In this document: in pieces, positions 40,604-49,407 of the stretch
Layout: every line of letters begins with the position of its first letter
Position numbering within the stretch: the first letter of the stretch is position 1
Origin: Pseudonocardia autotrophica
GTDB lineage: Bacteria > Actinomycetota > Actinomycetes > Mycobacteriales > Pseudonocardiaceae
Direction of reading: 5' to 3'
Assembly (NCBI RefSeq): GCF_003945385.1
Contig: NZ_AP018920.1
Coordinates: forward strand, 4,278,001-4,342,000
Length of the DNA: 64,000 nucleotides
Translations under genes and position numbers: made by a program
Notes under the pieces: generated by a model
Told to the model about the DNA's origin: nothing
What the model saw: the letters and a program-made list of their open reading frames with translations, nothing else
Database searches by the model: none

Positions 40604-42175
40604 GTGCTCCACCCTTCCGAACCCGGCCTCGAACCCGGACATGCCGAGCGTGTGCGCGGCTGTCTGCTCGACGCCGGATACACCCCAGACGGTGTCCGCG
40701 CCCTGCTCGGCCGCTCCGCACACGACGCGCTCACCCGTGGCGAGCCGGAGCCGGCCGCCCGGGCCAGCCGCGACGGCGACGAGCTCGGCACGCTGGTCCG
40801 GCTCTTCCTGCTGGAGGACACCGAGCCCGAGCCGGCGGTGACGGCGGCGCTCGGCGATCTCGATCCGTTGCTGGCCGGCCGGATCCTGCGCCGCACCCCG
40901 GAGGGCATCCGGGCGGCACTCGACGTCCGGCCCTACGGCGAGGGGCCGGGCGACGACGGCGAGCCCGGCGCGGACTGGTGGGTGGTGTCGGACCTGGACA
41001 GCCCGGCCTCCCGCCAGGACCGCGAGCACGTGACCGGGGTGGGCGGCGCGTCGCTGTCGCTGGCCGCCGCCACGGTGCGCCGCCCGGTCGGTTCGCTGCT
41101 CGATCTCGGCACCGGCTGCGGGGTGCAGGCCCTGCACGGATCCCGGCACGCGGTGAACGTGGTCGCCACCGACGTGCTGCCGCGCGCGCTGGCGCTGGCC
41201 CGGCTGTCCTGCGGGCTGTCCGGGGTCGACGTCGACCTGCGGGAGGGGCCGTGGTTCGCGCCCGTCGAGGGCGAACGGTTCGACCAGATCGTGTCCAATC
41301 CACCGTTCGTCCCCGGCCCCGAGCGCGTCGACTACGTCTACCGGGACTCCGGCCTCGCCGGGGACGCGGCGCTGGCGTCGCTGCTCGGCGGGCTCGCGGA
41401 CCGGCTCAACCCGGGCGGGATCGCCCAGCTGCTGGGCTCGTGGCTGCACGTGCGGGGCGAGGACTGGCCCGATCGGGTGCGGTCCTGGCTGCCCGACGGT
41501 GTCGACGCGTGGGTGCTGCAGCGGGAGGTCGTCGATCCGGCGATGCACGTCGGCACCTGGCAGCGCGACGCCGGACTTGTCCCGTCGTCGCCGGCCGCCC
41601 GGGGACAGGCGGCCGCCTGGCTGGACTGGATGGCCGCCGAACGCGTCGAGGGGGTCGGCTTCGGCTTCCTGATGCTGCGGCGCACCGACTCGACGCCCAC
41701 CGTCGTCGTCGAGGACCTGCCCGGTGAGCTCGGCGAGGGCCTGGCCAGGGAGATGACCGGCTGGCTGGACCGGATCGACTGGCTGCGCGCCCACGAGCGC
41801 GACGCCGACCTGCTCGGTGCGACGCTGCTGATCGCCCCGGAGACGGTGCTGGAGAGCGCCTCCTCGGTGGACCCGGACGGCGGCTGGTCGGAGCTCTCGA
41901 CGACGGTGCGCCGCTGGGGCGGACCGGGCTGGGAACATCCGGTCGACGGTCCGGCGGCCGCGCTGCTCGCCGGGTGCCGCGGGCACCTGCCGCTCTCCGA
42001 GCTGGTCGCGCTGCTGTCCTACGCGCACGACGTGCCCGCCGACGCGCTGGTCGCCGCGGCGCTGCCCGCGGTGCGCGAGTTCGTCCGGCACGGGCTGTTG
42101 CTGCCGGTGGACGGCTGGCCGCATCCGGTCGCGCACCGGGTGGCGGCGGCCGACCCGGCCGGACCGGTCGGATGA
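40604..42175 (+). CDS. Class I SAM-dependent methyltransferase (PrmC/HemK-like)
   Basis: This 523-residue protein has an N-terminal helical domain (about residues 1-130), then a Rossmann methyltransferase with SAM motif I LLDLGTGCGVQAL and the NPPF motif in IVSNPPFVPGP. NPPF/NPPY marks N-methylation of amino groups or Gln/adenine. A C-terminal extension of about 200 residues follows. The target is unknown (protein, rRNA or small molecule). GTG 40604; the stop overlaps dtd by 4 bases (ATGA). Confidence 0.85.
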   Translation: MLHPSEPGLEPGHAERVRGCLLDAGYTPDGVRALLGRSAHDALTRGEPEPAARASRDGDELGTLVRLFLLEDTEPEPAVTAALGDLDPLLAGRILRRTPEGIRAALDVRPYGEGPGDDGEPGADWWVVSDLDSPASRQDREHVTGVGGASLSLAAATVRRPVGSLLDLGTGCGVQALHGSRHAVNVVATDVLPRALALARLSCGLSGVDVDLREGPWFAPVEGERFDQIVSNPPFVPGPERVDYVYRDSGLAGDAALASLLGGLADRLNPGGIAQLLGSWLHVRGEDWPDRVRSWLPDGVDAWVLQREVVDPAMHVGTWQRDAGLVPSSPAARGQAAAWLDWMAAERVEGVGFGFLMLRRTDSTPTVVVEDLPGELGEGLAREMTGWLDRIDWLRAHERDADLLGATLLIAPETVLESASSVDPDGGWSELSTTVRRWGGPGWEHPVDGPAAALLAGCRGHLPLSELVALLSYAHDVPADALVAAALPAVREFVRHGLLLPVDGWPHPVAHRVAAADPAGPVG

Positions 42176-42630
42176 GGGCGGTCGCCGCCCGGGTGCAGCG
42201 GGCGTCGGTGACGATCTCCGACGACGACGGCAACCCGCTGCGCGTCGCCGGGCGGATCGGGCCCGGCCTGCTGGTGCTGCTCGGCGTGCACCGCGACGAC
42301 GTCGGGGATCCCGCCCTGGCCGCCACGATGGCCCGCAAGCTGCACGAGCTCCGGGTGCTGCGCGGCGCCGACGGGACCGAGGCGTCGTGCGCGGGCACCG
42401 GGGCCCCGCTGCTGGTCGTCAGCCAGTTCACGCTGTACGGGGACACCCGCAAGGGGCGCAGGCCGACCTGGTCGGCTGCGGCCCGGCCGGAGGACGCCGC
42501 CCCGGTGGTGGACGCGGTCGTGGCCGCGCTGCGCGAGCGCGGCGCGACCGTGCAGACCGGGGAGTTCGGCGCGAACATGGCCGTCGAGTCGGTGAACGAC
42601 GGCCCGTTCACGGTGCTGGTCGAGGTGTGA
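42172..42630 (+). CDS. dtd: D-aminoacyl-tRNA deacylase
   Basis: Dtd removes D-amino acids wrongly attached to tRNA. The 152-residue protein begins MRAVAARVQRASVTI and has the two family signatures VVSQFTLYGDTRKGRRPTW and the Gly-cisPro motif NDGPFTVLVE at the C-terminus. ATG at 42172 overlaps the methyltransferase stop. Full length. Confidence 0.95.
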   Translation: MRAVAARVQRASVTISDDDGNPLRVAGRIGPGLLVLLGVHRDDVGDPALAATMARKLHELRVLRGADGTEASCAGTGAPLLVVSQFTLYGDTRKGRRPTWSAAARPEDAAPVVDAVVAALRERGATVQTGEFGANMAVESVNDGPFTVLVEV

Positions 42631-42853
42631 CCTCCGCTCCGGCCGCCGCCCGCCACGACCGCGCGTAGGGCCCGTCGGCGGCGAGCAGCTCCTCGTGCCC
42701 GCCGTAGCCGACGATCCGGCCCCGGTCGAGGACCAGGATCGCGTCCGCCGCCCGGGCCTGCTCCAGCCGGTGCGCCACGACGACGCCGGTCCGCCCGGCC
42801 AGCACCGCGTCGACCGCGGCGCCGAGCGGGTCCGCCGCCCCCGGCGCGACCAT
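42608..42853 (-). pseudogene. Remnant of an ABC exporter ATP-binding domain
   Basis: The minus strand encodes 81 residues that match only the last part of a type I ABC exporter nucleotide-binding domain: VLAGRTGVVVAHRLEQARAA with the H-loop histidine, then ILVLDRGRIVGYGGHEELLA and a short tail. Walker A, the signature motif and the membrane domain are absent. Upstream sequence up to the YggT gene has no matching frame. It also overlaps the dtd 3' end by 23 bases. It is probably a decayed gene, not a functional protein. Confidence 0.7.
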
Positions 42854-42986
42854 GGGAGCCCGGGGCGGTCCGGGTCAGTCTCGTTCCGGCCGGATTCGCA
42901 CGGTGGTCAAGGAGTGTCGCGATACGGTCAGCAGATCCGCAGAGCTCTCTCACCGGACTCTCAGGTCGGAAGGGGACGATGGGGGC

Positions 42987-43271
42987 ATGATCGCGTCGCT
43001 GCTCGCCCTGATCCTGATGGTCTTCCAGTTCGTCCTGATCGCCCGGGTGATCGTCGACTGGATCGACGTGCTCGGCTCCGGCCGCGGCGGCGCCGTGCTG
43101 GACACCGCGCGCCGGATCACCCACGGCGTCACCGAGCCCGTCGTGGCGCCGATCCGCCGCCGGATGAACACCGTGCGGGTCGGGGCCGTCGGGCTCGACC
43201 TGTCCGTGCTGATCGTGTTCCTGGTGGTGCTGGCACTGCGGCTCATCGTGGTCCCGCTGATCCCGTTCTGA
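42987..43271 (+). CDS. YggT family membrane protein
   Basis: This 94-residue protein has two hydrophobic helices (MIASLLALILMVFQFVLIAR and LSVLIVFLVVLALRLIVVPL) flanking VTEPVVAPIRRRM, the YggT family pattern. In other bacteria YggT sits with cell-division genes; here it stands alone. ATG 42987 follows AAGGGGACG. Confidence 0.88.
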   Translation: MIASLLALILMVFQFVLIARVIVDWIDVLGSGRGGAVLDTARRITHGVTEPVVAPIRRRMNTVRVGAVGLDLSVLIVFLVVLALRLIVVPLIPF

Positions 43272-43277
43272 TCCGGC

Positions 43278-44582
43278 CTACCCGGCCGGGCCCAGCCACA
43301 GGGCGGTGACCCGGCCCTGCTCGTCCAGGGTGGCCCGGGCCAGCCCCTCCGCCCGCTCGCCGTCCGGCGTGGTGATCCGTACCGCCCACACCGCGTCGTC
43401 CCGCGCGACCTGCTTGCGGGTGGCGTCGATGGTGAGTTCCCCCGCCAGGATCTCCCCCGCCGCGCCGGCCAGCGGCGTCCCGCCGGGATCGCGCTCCGGG
43501 AACGGGGCGGTGGAGCGGAGCAGCGCGTCCGGGGCGATCGCCGCCGCGAAGCCCGCCGCATCCTGCGCACGCACGGCGCGCTCGAACGCCAGCGCACCGA
43601 GGAAGCGATCGGCCTGCGCCGCCCCGCGCCGCTGCAGCCGGGCGAGGAACGACGCGTCCCGGTTGAGCTTCGACGCCGACCCCAGGATCCGGGACGCGAT
43701 CACCGAGGCCGGCATCTCCAGGATCCGGACGGTGACGTGCCGGTATCCCGCCTCCGGCCGGAGTTCGCCGTCGGCGAGCAGCCGGTCGATCGTCTCGATG
43801 AAACCGAGCTCCTGGTTCAGCGACAGGTTGCCGGCCAGCGCGTTGCGCCGATCCGAGATCTCGATCAGCGTCCGGGGCTCCGAGTCGACCCGTGACGGGT
43901 TGATCTGGATGATCCAGAGCTCGTCGGGATCGGCGTCGAGCAGGTCGCGCACCGGCGGGTTCTGGGAGAACAGGCCGTCCCAGTAGGTGCCGCCGTCGAC
44001 GTGCACGGCGCGGAACAGGTTCGGGATCGCCGCGGACGCGAGCACCATCTCCGGGGTGAGGGTGTCGGTGCGGCTGGAGAACGCCCGGAACCGGCCGTCG
44101 AGCACGTCGACGGCGCCGAGCAGCAGCAGCGGCTCCCGGCCGCCGGGATCGGCGCCGATCGCGTCGAAGTCGACGTGCCGGGCCAGCAGCTCCAGGAACT
44201 GGCGGGTGCCGTCGATCGGGCGCGGGATCGCGTACGGCGTGCCGGCGGGCAGCAGCCCGAGACCCTGCAGCGCGCCGGCCCAGACCATCCCCGCGTTCTG
44301 CAGCCGGGCGACCGGACCGCGCGCGGCGTTGTCCGCCCAGAACGCCTCCAGGGCGTCCGCGGCGGCGGCCCGGTGCTCGGGCTCGTCGCCGTGGCGCAGC
44401 CGGTCCCAGGCGATCAGCGCGCAGATCGCCCCGCCCGAGGTCCCGGACAGTCCGACGATCTCGGTGCCGTCGAACGCGCCGGTGCGCAGCATCCGGGCCA
44501 GCACACCGGCGGTGAACGCGGTGTGGCTGCCCCCGCCCTGGCAGGCGATCGCGATCCTGCGGGGGCTCCCGGGAGTGCTCAT
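43278..44582 (-). CDS. Patatin-like phospholipase with C-terminal SnoaL-like domain
   Basis: Residues 1 to about 320 form a patatin-type lipase: oxyanion loop CQGGGSHTAFTAGVL (14-28), catalytic serine in GLSGTSGGA and catalytic aspartate in VDGGTYWDGL. From about residue 335 (FERAVRAQDAAGFAAAIAPD onward, with RDPGGTPLAGAAGEILAGE) the chain continues into a SnoaL/NTF2-like fold, a fusion that is unusual for patatins. No signal peptide, so it acts in the cytoplasm, perhaps on membrane lipid or polymer granules. ATG 44582. Confidence 0.85.
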   Translation of the reverse strand: MSTPGSPRRIAIACQGGGSHTAFTAGVLARMLRTGAFDGTEIVGLSGTSGGAICALIAWDRLRHGDEPEHRAAAADALEAFWADNAARGPVARLQNAGMVWAGALQGLGLLPAGTPYAIPRPIDGTRQFLELLARHVDFDAIGADPGGREPLLLLGAVDVLDGRFRAFSSRTDTLTPEMVLASAAIPNLFRAVHVDGGTYWDGLFSQNPPVRDLLDADPDELWIIQINPSRVDSEPRTLIEISDRRNALAGNLSLNQELGFIETIDRLLADGELRPEAGYRHVTVRILEMPASVIASRILGSASKLNRDASFLARLQRRGAAQADRFLGALAFERAVRAQDAAGFAAAIAPDALLRSTAPFPERDPGGTPLAGAAGEILAGELTIDATRKQVARDDAVWAVRITTPDGERAEGLARATLDEQGRVTALWLGPAG

Positions 44583-44677
44583 ACGCCCAGGTCTACCGGC
44601 GCCGGCCCGGAAGGGACAGGGCCGGCGGCCCCGCGCGACGGTCACCTCGGACACATCCGGCGGGCAGCGCACGCGAC

Positions 44678-44707
44678 GGGGCCCCCGTCCGCACGGACGA
44701 GGGCCCC
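44678..44707 (-). terminator. Terminator after the phasin-like gene
   Basis: GGGGCCC and GGGCCCC with an inner GTCC/GGAC stem form a strong hairpin 20 bases beyond the phasin-like stop on the minus strand. No T-run. Confidence 0.5.
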
Positions 44708-44727
44708 GGGGTTCGTGCCGGCCGGTG

Positions 44728-45096
44728 CTACTTCGCGGACGGACGCGTGGTGCGGGCCGTCTTCTGGGCCGTCTCGGTGACCTTCTCGGCACCGGCGGCG
44801 GCGTGCTCGGTCACGGCCTCGGCAGCCTTCGAGGCCTGCTCGGTGAGCTGGTCGACGACCGAGCTGCCGGCGCCGACCACGGTGCGGGCGAGCTCGCGCT
44901 GGTGGCCCAGCACCTGCTCGTAGAAGTCGAAGACCCGGTCGACGGTGACGCCGGCATCCGGCAGCTGCGGGCGGGTGCCACCGGTGAACTGGCCCGCGAG
45001 GCCCTGCACGGTGTCGCTCCAGCTGCGGACGGACTCGGTGACGAGATCCTGGCCGCGCTTGGCGAAGTCGACGAACTGGTCGGTGGGGGCGCTCAT
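44728..45096 (-). CDS. Phasin/HbhA-like granule-associated protein
   Basis: This 122-residue helical protein (MSAPTDQFVDFAKRGQDLV, then VFDFYEQVLGHQRELARTVV) has a heptad-like Ala-rich second half (QLTEQASKAAEAVTEHAAAG) and a basic end (TARTTRPSAK). Phasins coat polyhydroxyalkanoate granules; mycobacterial HbhA has a comparable helical body and basic tail and is also preceded by an XRE regulator. GAGAGGAG lies 8 bases upstream of ATG 45096. With phaC nearby, a granule role is likely. Confidence 0.7.
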   Translation of the reverse strand: MSAPTDQFVDFAKRGQDLVTESVRSWSDTVQGLAGQFTGGTRPQLPDAGVTVDRVFDFYEQVLGHQRELARTVVGAGSSVVDQLTEQASKAAEAVTEHAAAGAEKVTETAQKTARTTRPSAK

Positions 45097-45204
45097 GACG
45101 AACTCCTCTCGTGGAGGTCTGCTCCAGGGGTACGGGGCGCGGATTCGCACTCCGCCACGCCAAGGAAACTACGCACGAGCGTTAAGTATGTCAAGCACGC
45201 CTGC

Positions 45205-45723
45205 TCAGCCCTGGCCGCGCTCCACGAAGCTCCGGTACACCCCGAGCAGCGCCGCCCGCTGCTCGTCGGACAGCCGCGGGTCGACCGCGATCGCGGCCTC
45301 GACGCCGGGCACCTCCTCGGCGACGGGCGGCGGCGCCTGCTCGGCCTCCGCCTCCACCGGGTCGCGGACCGCCCAGCCCGCCCGGCTGAGCATCTGGTCG
45401 GTGTTGAGGTGCAGAGCGTCCGCAATGGACCTCAGCACCTTCAGCGACGGCTGGTGCAGGCCGCGCTCGACCTGACTCAGGTAGGCGTTCGACACCTTGG
45501 TCATCGCCGCCATCTCGCGCAGCGAGAGCTTGGCCATCTGGCGCTGGGCCCGGATGAAGCCACCGAGCGCGTTCACCTGCGCACTCCAGGCGTCCTCCGC
45601 GGCCCGCTTCCCGGCATCACGCAGCCCCTCGGCGGCCGACACGGCATCCGCACCGTCGGCTCCACCCGGGTGGTGGCCGTTGCCGTTGGTGCCGGGCTCT
45701 GCTCCCCGCTGTGCCCGGCTCAC
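45205..45723 (-). CDS. XRE family transcriptional regulator
   Basis: This 172-residue protein has an extended N-terminus of about 55 residues and then a Cro/C1-type helix-turn-helix, FIRAQRQMAKLSLREMAAMT and VSNAYLSQVERGLHQPSLKVL (residues 65-110), followed by an acidic linker and a C-terminal helix. It is similar to Rv0474, the regulator next to hbhA. It lies between phaC and the phasin-like gene, so it probably senses polymer or granule state, as PhaR does elsewhere. GTG 45723. Confidence 0.82.
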   Translation of the reverse strand: MSRAQRGAEPGTNGNGHHPGGADGADAVSAAEGLRDAGKRAAEDAWSAQVNALGGFIRAQRQMAKLSLREMAAMTKVSNAYLSQVERGLHQPSLKVLRSIADALHLNTDQMLSRAGWAVRDPVEAEAEQAPPPVAEEVPGVEAAIAVDPRLSDEQRAALLGVYRSFVERGQG

Positions 45724-45864
45724 CGGCGGGCACCGGTGTGGATCGGTCCGCGCGGCAGGCACCGGCGCGCGGAAGGGAAACGTACGCGGTCCATGGCCGC
45801 GCATTGTTCCCGTTGCACGGCCGTTGCGCACCCATCCGCGCACAACGGGCCTGCTGTGTCCCGA

Positions 45865-47661
45865 TCAGCCCTTCAGCACGTAACGGCCCGGCGCGGGCTC
45901 GAGCGGCGGATGGGCGTCACTGCCGATCTGCTTCGGCGCCGCGATCTCCTTGCCTGCGCGCTCGGCGATCCACGGCGTCCAGTCCTCCCACCAGGAGGCC
46001 TTGCGCTCGCCCGCGTCGTCGCGCCACTCGTCGGCGGACTCGGGGAGCGCGTCGGACTCGCCGAACCAGTGCCGCGACTTGGGCGACGGCGGGTTCACCA
46101 CACCGGCGATGTGCCCGGAGTTCGACAGCACGAACCGGACCGTCCCGCCGATCTTCGCGGCACCCTGGTAGACCGAGCGCCACGGCGCGATGTGGTCGGA
46201 CTCCGCGCAGATGACGTAGCTGTCCGGCCGGACGTCGGCGACGTCGAGCCGCTCCCCCGCCAGCTCCAGCTTGCCCTCGGCGAACCGGTTCTCCAGGTAC
46301 AGGGTGCGCAGGTACTCGGTCTGCATCGCGGCGGGCATCCGGGTGGAGTCGGCGTTCCAGCTCAGCATGTCGAACGGCTTGGGGTCCTCGCCGAGCATCC
46401 AGTCGTTCACCACGTAGTTCCACACCAGGTCGGTGGCCCGCAGCAGATCGAAGGTGGTCTTCATGCTCGACGCGGGGAGGTAGCCGTCCTTGCGCATGCT
46501 GCGCTCGAGCCGGCTGACCGTCTTCTCGTCGGTGAACACACCCAGCTGCCCGGGGCCGGTGTAGTCGAGCAGGGTGTTCATCAGGGTCAGCGAGTTCACC
46601 GACTGCTTGCCCTTCGCCTCCAGCCAGGCCACCGCCGCCGCCGACAGCGCCCCGCCCAGACACAGCCCGGCGACGTTCACCCGGTCCTGCCCGGTGATCT
46701 CCCGGACGACGTCGAGCGCGGTGACCGGCCCCTCCTGCAGGTAGTCGCTCATCGTGACGTCGGCGAGCGCCGAGTCGGGGTTCCGGTAGCTGATCATGAA
46801 GACGGTGTGCCCGTGCTGTACCGCCCACTCGACCAGCGACTTACCCGGCGCGAGATCCATGATGTAGTACTTGTTGATCCACGGCGGGCTCATCAGCAGC
46901 GGGACCTCGTGGACCTTCTCGGTCTGCGGCTCGTACTGGATCAGCTCGATCAGCCGGTTCCGGTAGACCACGTGCCCCGGCGTGACCGCGAGATCCTTGC
47001 CCACCACGTACTGCCCCGGGGTCACCTGGCGCGGCATCCCCCGATTCTGGACGGCGTCGCGCAGCAGATTGCGGGCACCGCGCACCACGTTCAGCCCGCC
47101 GGTGTCGACGATCTTCTTCGGCCAGGCCGGGTTGGTGACGATCGTGTTCGACGGGGCCAGCGCCTCGATCGTCTGCCCGACGAGCCAGTCCAGCTTGCGG
47201 CGCGCGACCGGCGAGACCCGGGCGGCCTGCGAGAGCTCGGTGAGCCGGTCGGCCAGCAGCGTGTGCTCCTGCCGGGCGAGGTAGTACCAGGCGTTGTCCT
47301 CCCAGGCGGGGTCGGCGTACCGCTTGTCCCGCTCCGGCAGCGACGCCGGGCCGGTGGTGGTCCCGCCCACCGCACGGGACGCCGCGGCGGCGACCGCGCG
47401 GACCGAGTCCAGGCCGAAGCCCAGCCCGGTGCGCAGCACGGCGCCCGGGCTCGTGGCGAGCGACTTCGCCGCCTCACCCAGTGCGCCGCCGAAGCCCACC
47501 GGATCGACCTTCGCGGCCAGCCCCTCGGGATCGGCCAGCTCGCGCAGATCGCGCACCAGACCGGCGGCCTGCCGACGCAGCACCTCCGCAGCGTTACCGG
47601 CCTGACTCGCCGGGGTGGCGTCGTTCTCGGGCTCGGGCGTTGCTAGGGGCTGCGTCGTCAC
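45865..47661 (-). CDS. phaC: Polyhydroxyalkanoate synthase (class I type)
   Basis: PhaC polymerises 3-hydroxyacyl-CoA. The 598-residue protein has the lipase-like box GLCLGG with catalytic Cys334, the segment SPPWINKYYIMDLAPGKSL, the aspartate in ESDHIAPW and the histidine in LSNSGHIAGVVNPP. It ends LEPAPGRYVLKG. Length fits class I enzymes that act without a PhaE/PhaR subunit. GTG 47661 is chosen with AGGAGTGAGG upstream; GTG 47673 is possible. It is divergent from the hydrolase gene; the XRE and phasin-like genes follow. Confidence 0.93.
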   Translation of the reverse strand: MTTQPLATPEPENDATPASQAGNAAEVLRRQAAGLVRDLRELADPEGLAAKVDPVGFGGALGEAAKSLATSPGAVLRTGLGFGLDSVRAVAAAASRAVGGTTTGPASLPERDKRYADPAWEDNAWYYLARQEHTLLADRLTELSQAARVSPVARRKLDWLVGQTIEALAPSNTIVTNPAWPKKIVDTGGLNVVRGARNLLRDAVQNRGMPRQVTPGQYVVGKDLAVTPGHVVYRNRLIELIQYEPQTEKVHEVPLLMSPPWINKYYIMDLAPGKSLVEWAVQHGHTVFMISYRNPDSALADVTMSDYLQEGPVTALDVVREITGQDRVNVAGLCLGGALSAAAVAWLEAKGKQSVNSLTLMNTLLDYTGPGQLGVFTDEKTVSRLERSMRKDGYLPASSMKTTFDLLRATDLVWNYVVNDWMLGEDPKPFDMLSWNADSTRMPAAMQTEYLRTLYLENRFAEGKLELAGERLDVADVRPDSYVICAESDHIAPWRSVYQGAAKIGGTVRFVLSNSGHIAGVVNPPSPKSRHWFGESDALPESADEWRDDAGERKASWWEDWTPWIAERAGKEIAAPKQIGSDAHPPLEPAPGRYVLKG

Positions 47662-47829
47662 TGTTCGCCTCACTCCTGGACAGCCGGGTGTGTGTCCGTT
47701 CGTCTCACGCGCCCCGGAACGGGTGACGCGAGAGGATGTCCCATGGTGGCGGGGTACTCATCGGTAGGCAGCGCGAGGCGCGCCGGGTCACGTTGAGACC
47801 CCCCTCACCTGCGCTTGATGGAGCAAGCA

Positions 47830-47843
47830 CTACTCCGGAGTAG
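47830..47843. promoter_or_regulatory. Palindrome in the phaC divergent region
   Basis: CTACTCCGGAGTAG is a perfect 14-bp palindrome, nested in a wider AGCAAG...CTTGCT repeat (47823-47856), in the 266-base gap 47662-47927. TTGACA at 47856-47861 could be a -35 for the rightward gene, and a TACCG-TG-CGGTA inverted repeat follows at 47876-47887. It is a likely operator for the local XRE regulator (inference). Confidence 0.55.
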
Positions 47844-47927
47844 CTCCGCTCTTGCTTGACATACCGATCGCGCTTTACCGTGCGGTAACCGGCGAGCCCC
47901 GGTCATCAAGGTTGATGGGAGAGGCCA

Positions 47928-49286
47928 ATGAGCACAGCGACCTCGCAGGCGAGCTCCTCCACAGGAGAGCGCCGACCGCACGCCCTGCCCGAGAACACCT
48001 CGGACACCGCCCCGAAGAAGGGCGGTCGGATCGACCCGCTGCGCTTCCTGATCTCCTACAACGCGCGCAACCTCACCAAGGTGGTCACCGAGGTCGGCCG
48101 GGCGACCGGCGCCTACTGGATCGACGCCGCCCAGCGGATCGCCAAGCCCGGCGACGCGGCCCGCCGCTCACTGCTCTGGCTCTCGGCGATGGCCGACCGG
48201 AGCGAGCCGAAGTGGCACCTCCGGAACGAGGTCGCCCTGGCGACTCCGTTCGCGCTGCTGCGCGACTTCACCGAGCCCGAGCACCGGGACGACGCCGTCG
48301 TCCCCACCCTGGTACTGCCGCCGCAGGCCGGGCACTCCTCGACCGTCGTCGACTACTCGCCGCAGCAGAGCCAGCTCGCGATGATCCGGGCCGCCGGACT
48401 GACCCGGCTCTACGCGCTCGACTGGCGCCCCGCGACGACGGCGACCCGGAAGGTCTCCATCACCGACTACCTCGAGGTGATCGACCGCTCGATCCGCCGG
48501 ATGGGCGGCAAGGCCAACCTGGTCGGCGACTGCCAGGGCGGCTGGCTGGCCACGATCTACGCGGCACTGCACCCGGAGCGGGTCAACACGCTGACCCTGG
48601 CCGGTGCGCCGATCGACTTCCACGCGGGCGACTCGGTGATCGCGGCCTCCACCAAGCTGATGGCCGGGACGATGGGCATGGCGCCCTACAAGGCGCTGGT
48701 CGGCGCGGGCGGCGGGAACATGCCGGGCTCCGCGGTGTTGTCCAACTTCATCTCGATCCAGCCGCAGTCGGAGATCTCCCGGCAGCTGCAGCTGCTGGAG
48801 AACATCGACGACCCCACGCACGTGGAGCGCTACCGGGTCTTCGAGGACTGGTTCAAGTACACCCAGGACATCCCCGGCGCGTTCTACCTCTGGCTGGTGG
48901 AGAACCTGTTCTGGAAGAACCGGCTGATCGACGGCACCCTGACCGTCGACGGCCGGCAGGTCGACATGGCCGCCATCGACTGCCCGCTGCTGATGCTGGC
49001 CGGCTCGACGGACCACATCACGCCCGCGCCGCAGCTGTTCGCCGCGGCGGAGAAGGTCTCCACGCCGGTCGACGACATCACCTACCGGACGGCCACCGCC
49101 GGGCACCTGGGCCTGTTCATGGGCCGGGACGCCCTGCGCCACGACTGGCCGGTGTTGATGGAGACCGTCTACACGCACTCGGTGCCGGAGACGGGCAAGC
49201 GGGGCGGCGGCAAGGCCTCGCGCCGGCGCAGCAGCGTGCGGGCGGTGGCGGACCCGCGCAACACCCCGCGGGTGCCCGCGCCCTGA
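47928..49286 (+). CDS. PhaC-like alpha/beta hydrolase with cysteine nucleophile
   Basis: This 452-residue protein has LVGDCQGGWLATIYAALHPE with Cys202 in a G-x-C-x-G elbow, the PhaC/PhaZ-type nucleophile, plus MLAGSTDHITP (aspartate) and TATAGHLGLFMGRD (histidine). It resembles the DUF3141 and polyhydroxyalkanoate-enzyme group. It could be a depolymerase, a second polymerase or an accessory enzyme; sequence alone does not decide. The C-terminus is basic (GGGKASRRRSS). ATG 47928 follows GGGAGAGG. Divergent from phaC. Confidence 0.8.
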   Translation: MSTATSQASSSTGERRPHALPENTSDTAPKKGGRIDPLRFLISYNARNLTKVVTEVGRATGAYWIDAAQRIAKPGDAARRSLLWLSAMADRSEPKWHLRNEVALATPFALLRDFTEPEHRDDAVVPTLVLPPQAGHSSTVVDYSPQQSQLAMIRAAGLTRLYALDWRPATTATRKVSITDYLEVIDRSIRRMGGKANLVGDCQGGWLATIYAALHPERVNTLTLAGAPIDFHAGDSVIAASTKLMAGTMGMAPYKALVGAGGGNMPGSAVLSNFISIQPQSEISRQLQLLENIDDPTHVERYRVFEDWFKYTQDIPGAFYLWLVENLFWKNRLIDGTLTVDGRQVDMAAIDCPLLMLAGSTDHITPAPQLFAAAEKVSTPVDDITYRTATAGHLGLFMGRDALRHDWPVLMETVYTHSVPETGKRGGGKASRRRSSVRAVADPRNTPRVPAP

Positions 49287-49342
49287 GGGCTCTCTAAGAG
49301 GATCCTGAGAGAACCGCAACCTCATGTGACCGACGACACGGT

Positions 49343-49371
49343 CCCCGGCGACGATTTCCTGGTCGCCGGGG
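49343..49371. terminator. Terminator between the hydrolase gene and sigB
   Basis: CCCCGGCGAC and GTCGCCGGGG form a perfect 10-bp stem with a 9-base loop, 57 bases after the hydrolase stop. The sigB stress promoter begins 10 bases further on. Confidence 0.6.
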
Positions 49372-49380
49372 CCTCGTCGC

Positions 49381-49407
49381 GGGAACGATCCATTGCGGCA
49401 GTGCGTT
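49381..49407 (+). promoter_or_regulatory. ECF-type (SigE/SigH-like) promoter of sigB
   Basis: GGGAAC (49381-49386) and CGTT (49404-49407) are spaced 17 bases apart, matching the GGGAAC-N16/18-CGTT pattern of actinobacterial SigE/SigH/SigR promoters. It lies 70 bases upstream of the sigB start; sigB of M. tuberculosis is transcribed from a similar promoter. Confidence 0.65.

Noticed and set aside
44828..47646. Long plus-strand open frame 43987-47646 opposite patatin, phasin, XRE and phaC genes
   Set aside because: It runs antisense through several genes with recognised motifs and shows only Arg/Gly/Val-rich composition.
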